Below, in pieces: positions 41,075 to 44,977 of a stretch of DNA of 44,977 bases (position 1 is its first letter; each line of letters starts with the position of its first letter). A program made the translations under genes and the position numbers. This DNA is from an uncultured Bacteroidales bacterium (lineage in GTDB: Bacteria > Bacteroidota > Bacteroidia > Bacteroidales > P3): assembly GCA_947168515.1 (NCBI GenBank), contig CAMVMF010000023.1:1-44977 (forward strand), written 5' to 3'. The notes below the pieces were generated by a model. It did not search any database, was not told the origin of the DNA, and saw only the letters and a list, made by a program, of their open reading frames with translations.

Positions 41075-42223
41075 ATGAAACAAAACATGCGTGGCCTCAC
41101 CTGTGCCATTCTTTCTATTAGTCTGCTCACCGTCATGGCCGGAGCCGCAATGGCCCCCGCCCTCGGTGCCATCAAAGAACATTTTGCCGACTGCAGCCCC
41201 ATGACTGTGCAGCTCATTGTCAGCCTCCCGGCATTGTTTATCATCCTCACCACTTTTCTTTTCAGACCTTTATGCCGTCTGATGCGCACCCGCACCATGG
41301 CCCTTTCGGGGCTGGCCCTCTATGTTGCCGCAGGAGCGGGGGCTTTCTTTGTGGACAGCATTGGGCTGTTGCTGGTCCTGCGGGCCCTGCTTGGCATCAG
41401 CGTAGGCTTGATAATGCCCCTCTCCACCGGTTTGCTGGCCTTCTATTTCCCGCCTGAGGAGCAGGGGCGACTGATGGGACTTTCGGCCGCTATGAACCAG
41501 ATGGGTGGAGTGGTAGCCACCCTGCTGGCAGGGGTGCTGGCTGCCGTTGAATGGCGATACGCCTTCCTCGTGTACCTGGCCGGACTCGTGGCCGCAGTGC
41601 TGGTGGCTGTCCTACTACCCAACGAGCGGCTGGCATCTCGTAACAGCCGACTGAAAGTCAGCACCCTCATCCGCTTTCACCCATCGGTGACAGCCATGCT
41701 CTTTATCATGCTGCTCTTTTTTGTCTATCCTACTAATTTTGCCCTCACCGCCCACGAACAGGGCGTTGGCACTTTGGCCACCACCCTTATCATGGTGGGG
41801 CTAGACGTGGTGGCATTCGTGGTGGGGTTGGTTTTCGGATGGCTCATGCGCCATTTGCCACGCCAGATGAAGTATGTGGCTCCTCTTTTCTTTCTAGGAG
41901 GCTATGCTGTCCTGGCCTTTGTGCCCGGTATGGGCGGCATGGTGCTGGGGTCAGCCCTCATAGGATTGGCCAACGGTGCAGGAGTGCCCTACGTCAACAC
42001 TATTGCCAGCATCAAGGGCGGACGCGATGCGGCAGTGACGGTGATGCCCCTTATCTCGGCAGCCCTCTATCTGGGGCAGTTCCTCTCGCCACTGGTGGTG
42101 GGACCGCTGGCCCGTGCCATTGGGGGCACGGAGGCTCCCTATTTGGTGGCCATGAGCCTGGCGGTGCTCTTCCTGATTCAGGTCTTCCTCACCCGCCGAC
42201 ACCATGCGCTGCCCCCAGCCTGA
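41075..42223 (+). CDS. MFS transporter
   Basis: This 382-residue inner-membrane protein has about 12 hydrophobic helices and belongs to the major facilitator superfamily, probably a DHA1-like drug or metabolite exporter. Visible family features are the first helix ending GAAMAPALGAIKEHF, the loop 2-3 segment RPLCRLMRTRTMALSG (motif A-like, degenerate) and the GRLMGLSAAMNQMGGVVATLL segment after helix 5. A central hydrophilic loop separates two halves near residues 185-205. Substrate unknown. The ATG at 41075 is preferred over a GTG at 41066. It is followed 105 nt later by the UvrA-like gene, which has its own promoter box. Confidence 0.9.
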   Translation: MKQNMRGLTCAILSISLLTVMAGAAMAPALGAIKEHFADCSPMTVQLIVSLPALFIILTTFLFRPLCRLMRTRTMALSGLALYVAAGAGAFFVDSIGLLLVLRALLGISVGLIMPLSTGLLAFYFPPEEQGRLMGLSAAMNQMGGVVATLLAGVLAAVEWRYAFLVYLAGLVAAVLVAVLLPNERLASRNSRLKVSTLIRFHPSVTAMLFIMLLFFVYPTNFALTAHEQGVGTLATTLIMVGLDVVAFVVGLVFGWLMRHLPRQMKYVAPLFFLGGYAVLAFVPGMGGMVLGSALIGLANGAGVPYVNTIASIKGGRDAAVTVMPLISAALYLGQFLSPLVVGPLARAIGGTEAPYLVAMSLAVLFLIQVFLTRRHHALPPA

Positions 42224-42279
42224 CGTTGAGCCAAGAAGATGAAAAAGGGGTGTCCGGTCTCCAATTGAGATTTTTTGAG

Positions 42280-42287
42280 TATCTTTG
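42280..42287 (+). promoter_or_regulatory. -7 box for the UvrA-like gene
   Basis: TATCTTTG followed by CA fits TAnnTTTG and lies 41 nt upstream of the ATG at 42329. It separates this gene's transcription from the MFS gene. Confidence 0.6.
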
Positions 42288-42328
42288 CATCCCGAATGTG
42301 AGGGGTGCCCCTCAGCGGAACAGCATAA

Positions 42329-44683
42329 ATGAGTATTCATCAGATGGACAAGATAACTATCATAGGCGCAACAGAAAACAACCTGAAGGAGGTGTCGCTG
42401 GAGATACCCAAACGGAAAATAACTGTCTTTACGGGCGTGTCGGGCTCGGGCAAGTCGTCGCTCTGTCTGGACACTGTGGCGGCCGAAAGTCGCCGCGAGC
42501 TGAACGAGACTTTTCCTAGCTTTGTGCAGCAGTATCTGCCCAAGTATGGCCGCCCCAAAGTGGAGCGCATCGAGAATATGCCTGTTACCATTGTCATCGA
42601 CCAGAAGAAACCGGCCAACAACAACCGCTCGACCGTGGGTACCTACACCGACATCTATGCCCTGCTGCGACTGCTTTTCTCACGTGTGGGGGAACCCTTT
42701 GTAGGCTATTCGGACACCTTTTCGTTCAACCACCCTGCTGGCAGCTGTCCGCGCTGCGATGGGCTGGGCACAGTTACCGAGTTGGACATCCACAAGTTGG
42801 TGGATTTTGACAAATGTCTCAACGATGAGGATGTCATTCATTTCCCCACTTTCACCACTGGGGCCTGGCGGTGGAAACGATATGCCTACAGCGGCCTTTT
42901 TGACTTGAACAAGAAGATAAAGGACTACGACGAGCACGAACTGGAACTTTTCCTCCACTCGCCCCAGATAAGGCTGAAGAATCCGCCCAGCAACTGGCCC
43001 AAGTCGGCCAAGTTCGAAGGACTGTACCCACGCATGTATCGCAGCATTATCACCACCAAGGAGGGCAAACGGCAACAGAAGGTGCTGGACCGCATGGTGA
43101 GCACCATGGAATGCCCCGAATGCCACGGCACACGGCTGAACGAACGGGTGCGCAGCTGCAAAATCAACGAGAAGAATCTGGCCGACGTGGTGGAGATGCC
43201 TATCAGCGGGGTACTGGATTTCATACGCGGAATAGACCACCCCCTGGCCGAGGGGCTGAAAGCGGAGCTGGGCAAAAGGCTGAAGGCGCTGTGCGACATA
43301 GGGCTGGGCTACCTGACCCTCAGCCGCGGCACCAGTACGCTCAGTGGCGGCGAGGCGCAACGCATCAAGATTGCCAAATATATCAACTCGCCCTTGACAG
43401 ACATGGCCTATGTGCTGGATGAGCCCAGCGTGGGGCTGCACCCGCAGGACATCAGTCGACTGAAGGAGTCGCTGCAACACCTGCGCGACCACGGCAACAC
43501 AGTGCTGATTGTGGAGCACCATCGCGAGATTATTGCCATGGCCGACCACTTGGTGGACATGGGGCCCGGCGCAGGTGACCACGGTGGCAACATCGTGTAT
43601 CAGGGAGATTACGAAGGACTACAGGCATCGGATACGGTGACGGGCAGAATGCTGCGCTATAAATCGCCACTCAAAAACCACAGCCGCCAACCACAGGGGT
43701 GGTTTGACATTGAGGATGCCACACTGCACAACTTGAAGCATGTGTCGCTCCAGATTCCTAAGGGGGTAATGACCGTGATAGCAGGCGTTGCTGGGTCGGG
43801 CAAGAGTTCGCTCATGGAGCATTTTATGGACCATTGCGCCGAGGAGGTGGTCTTTATCGGGCAGAAGGATATTGGCATCAACCTGCGCAGCACCCCGGCA
43901 ACCTATCTGAACATTGCCGACACTATCCGCAAACTCTTTGCCCGGGAGGGAACCGTGGACGGGGCCACTCCCCTACACCACCCTTCTGTGCAGCTATTTT
44001 CGTTCAACAGCAAGGGGGCCTGCCCAGCCTGTGGAGGCAAGGGGGTCATCGTGTCGGACATGGCGTTTATGGAGAGCATCGAGACGGTGTGCGAGGAGTG
44101 CCACGGCAGCCGCTACAGCCGCGAGGCTCTTCAGTTTCGTTACCACGGCAAGACCGTAGCCGAAGTGATGGACCTGACCGTGGAGGAGGCCATACGTTTC
44201 TTTGCGGGGGCAGACTTTCAGGCACAGCTGCAGATGCTGGCGCGCGTGGGACTGGGCTACCTGCATCTCAACCAGGCCATGAGCACCCTCAGCGGCGGAG
44301 AGCTGCAACGGGTGAAACTGGCCGACAGGCTGTACAGCACGGCCATCCATTCGGATGCTCAAGCAGGGATTAACAAGGCTGGAAATGTTCGCCTTTCGGG
44401 CGGTCATATCTACATTATTGACGAACCCACCGACGGCCTCCACCTGGACGACGTGCGGCGGTTGCTGACCCTCTTCAACGACATGACCGACGCAGGGAAC
44501 ACGTTGATTTTGATTGAGCACAGCCTCGATGTGATGAAACAGGCCGACTACCTGATAGAGTTGGGCCCCGGCGGCGGCGAAGACGGGGGCCAATTGCTTT
44601 TCTACGGCACGCCCCAAGAAATGCTTGCCTCACAGAACTCCGTCACCGCTCCCTACCTTCGGGACTCGCTGACTCCAAAGTAA
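42329..44683 (+). CDS. Short UvrA-type ABC ATPase (UvrA2/DrrC-like), no UvrB-binding domain
   Basis: This 784-residue cytoplasmic protein has two ABC modules. Module I: Walker A GVSGSGKS (36-43), zinc module with CPRCDG and CPECHG, signature TLSGGEAQR and Walker B YVLDEPSVGLHP. Module II: Walker A GVAGSGKS (about 485-495), zinc module with CPACGG and CEECHG, signature TLSGGELQR and Walker B YIIDEPTDGLHL. It is about 150 residues shorter than true UvrA. The UvrB-interaction region that normally sits between the RSTVGT segment and the first zinc module is missing. Such short forms are not expected to replace UvrA in nucleotide excision repair; related proteins (UvrA2, DrrC) are linked to resistance to DNA-binding drugs. 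An insert of 10-20 residues precedes Walker B II. A start at 42344 is also possible. Confidence 0.92.
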   Translation: MSIHQMDKITIIGATENNLKEVSLEIPKRKITVFTGVSGSGKSSLCLDTVAAESRRELNETFPSFVQQYLPKYGRPKVERIENMPVTIVIDQKKPANNNRSTVGTYTDIYALLRLLFSRVGEPFVGYSDTFSFNHPAGSCPRCDGLGTVTELDIHKLVDFDKCLNDEDVIHFPTFTTGAWRWKRYAYSGLFDLNKKIKDYDEHELELFLHSPQIRLKNPPSNWPKSAKFEGLYPRMYRSIITTKEGKRQQKVLDRMVSTMECPECHGTRLNERVRSCKINEKNLADVVEMPISGVLDFIRGIDHPLAEGLKAELGKRLKALCDIGLGYLTLSRGTSTLSGGEAQRIKIAKYINSPLTDMAYVLDEPSVGLHPQDISRLKESLQHLRDHGNTVLIVEHHREIIAMADHLVDMGPGAGDHGGNIVYQGDYEGLQASDTVTGRMLRYKSPLKNHSRQPQGWFDIEDATLHNLKHVSLQIPKGVMTVIAGVAGSGKSSLMEHFMDHCAEEVVFIGQKDIGINLRSTPATYLNIADTIRKLFAREGTVDGATPLHHPSVQLFSFNSKGACPACGGKGVIVSDMAFMESIETVCEECHGSRYSREALQFRYHGKTVAEVMDLTVEEAIRFFAGADFQAQLQMLARVGLGYLHLNQAMSTLSGGELQRVKLADRLYSTAIHSDAQAGINKAGNVRLSGGHIYIIDEPTDGLHLDDVRRLLTLFNDMTDAGNTLILIEHSLDVMKQADYLIELGPGGGEDGGQLLFYGTPQEMLASQNSVTAPYLRDSLTPK

Positions 44684-44859
44684 TGAAAAACCTGTATGCC
44701 AGCAGGCAAAGTATAAGAAAAAAGCTATTGGCCGACATCCAAATAGAATCTTTTTTAACGCCTTTGTGTGCCTTTGTTCTATATGAAAAAGATTACACTC
44801 TTAGAAGCGACGATGGCACTTCTGTGCTGCACATCATACAACCGAAGTGGAGGTTGTAA
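44683..44859 (+). CDS. Possible small ORF, 58 codons, overlapping the UvrA-like stop codon
   Basis: An ATG overlaps the UvrA-like stop codon (TAATG), a common arrangement for coupled genes. It opens a 58-residue frame starting MKNLYASRQSIRKKLL and ending IIQPKWRL. The product is basic at the N-terminus with a short hydrophobic middle (FLTPLCAFVLY). I recognise no family. Against it: codon use (AGA, AGG, ATA, CTA) is AT-rich and unlike the neighbours, and there is no other support. It may be a chance frame. Confidence 0.28.
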   Translation: MKNLYASRQSIRKKLLADIQIESFLTPLCAFVLYEKDYTLRSDDGTSVLHIIQPKWRL

Positions 44860-44884
44860 AATCAATAACTCTCCGTCAATACAT

Positions 44885-44915
44885 AAAAAAACCTGCCAAC
44901 ATAGTATGGCAGGTT
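44885..44915 (-). terminator. Rho-independent terminator downstream of tRNA-Gly
   Basis: A perfect 9-bp stem AACCTGCCA/TGGCAGGTT (44890-44898, 44907-44915) with an 8-nt loop is followed by a T-run on the minus strand (44885-44890). It begins 12 nt after the 3' end of the tRNA gene. Confidence 0.85.
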
Positions 44916-44926
44916 CAAATAGTTTG

Positions 44927-44977
44927 AGCGACAGACGGGGTTCGAACCCGCGACCTGCGGCTTGGGAAGCCGCCGCT
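44927..44977 (-). tRNA. tRNA-Gly(CCC), 3' part, cut by the window end
   Basis: On the minus strand the visible 51 nt fold as an anticodon arm (stem GCGGC/GCCGC at 44969-44973 and 44957-44961, loop TTCCCAA), a 5-nt variable loop, a T arm with TTCGAAC in the loop (44935-44951) and the 3' acceptor strand CTGTCGC (44928-44934), with U as discriminator. The anticodon CCC (44964-44966) reads GGG glycine codons. CCA is not encoded. The 5' half lies right of the window. Confidence 0.93.

Noticed and set aside
1..44977. CRISPR array, rRNA, intact insertion sequence or riboswitch
   Set aside because: I looked for regularly spaced repeats, rRNA segments, transposase motifs and TPP/cobalamin riboswitch cores and found none.

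Overview
The window looks like a chromosomal segment of an uncultured Bacteroidales (Bacteroidota) bacterium that carries a type IX secretion system (T9SS). The evidence is a full-length sprA (2361 codons), a T9SS cargo protein with a type A sorting domain, an M64 peptidase, an OmpA/PD40 envelope protein, lipoproteins with Bacteroidales-type signal peptides, almost no Shine-Dalgarno sequences, and repeated Bacteroidetes-type -7 promoter boxes (TAnnTTTG) in the AT-rich gaps between GC-richer genes. Taxonomy is inferred from gene families only.

Layout. (1) 1-2240: the first codons of rplU leave the window leftward from a well-formed promoter. Divergent from it is a two-gene operon: a ThiD-like domain fused to an AraC DNA-binding domain, then a choline/thiamine-kinase-type phosphotransferase. 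(2) 2241-7230: an accessory-looking, AT-richer stretch with a DUF234-type ATPase flanked by two direct copies of an unrecognised non-coding repeat, and a small secretory-looking protein gene next to a FISUMP-type surface lipoprotein gene. (3) 7231-23690: a long minus-strand run: beta-helix lipoprotein, ruvA, sprA, TPR protein, DedA protein, 61-residue membrane protein, sufS, recN, M23 peptidase. (4) 23691-25556: a gene-poor gap with short direct and inverted repeats, then a secreted M64 peptidase. (5) 25615-29451: plus-strand YciO-type protein, holin-like membrane protein and panC, closed by a terminator; minus-strand aroQ and a single-HKD PLD protein; a divergent DEDDh exonuclease. (6) 29452-34824: a hairpin-containing gap, a T9SS cargo protein, gdhA and an alpha/beta hydrolase. 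(7) 35075-40671: YitT/DUF2179 membrane protein, GT4 glycosyltransferase, a small secreted protein and an OmpA/PD40 protein, probably one transcript. (8) 41075-44977: an MFS transporter, a short UvrA-type ABC protein lacking the UvrB-binding region, a possible 58-residue ORF overlapping its stop codon, and the 3' part of a tRNA-Gly(CCC) gene.

How the genes fit together. Core metabolism is represented by panC (pantothenate), aroQ (shikimate), gdhA (ammonia assimilation) and sufS (Fe-S clusters); DNA maintenance by ruvA, recN, a DEDDh nuclease and the UvrA-like protein. Envelope and secretion functions dominate: SprA would export the sorting-domain protein, and the TPR gene that overlaps the sprA stop codon is a candidate partner. 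The least explained parts are the ThiD-like/AraC fusion, which appears to have lost kinase motifs and may be a ligand sensor; the repeat pair around the DUF234 ATPase; the sprA translation start; and the repeat-rich gaps at 23691-24251 and 29452-29877. No CRISPR array, intact insertion sequence, prophage or rRNA was seen.
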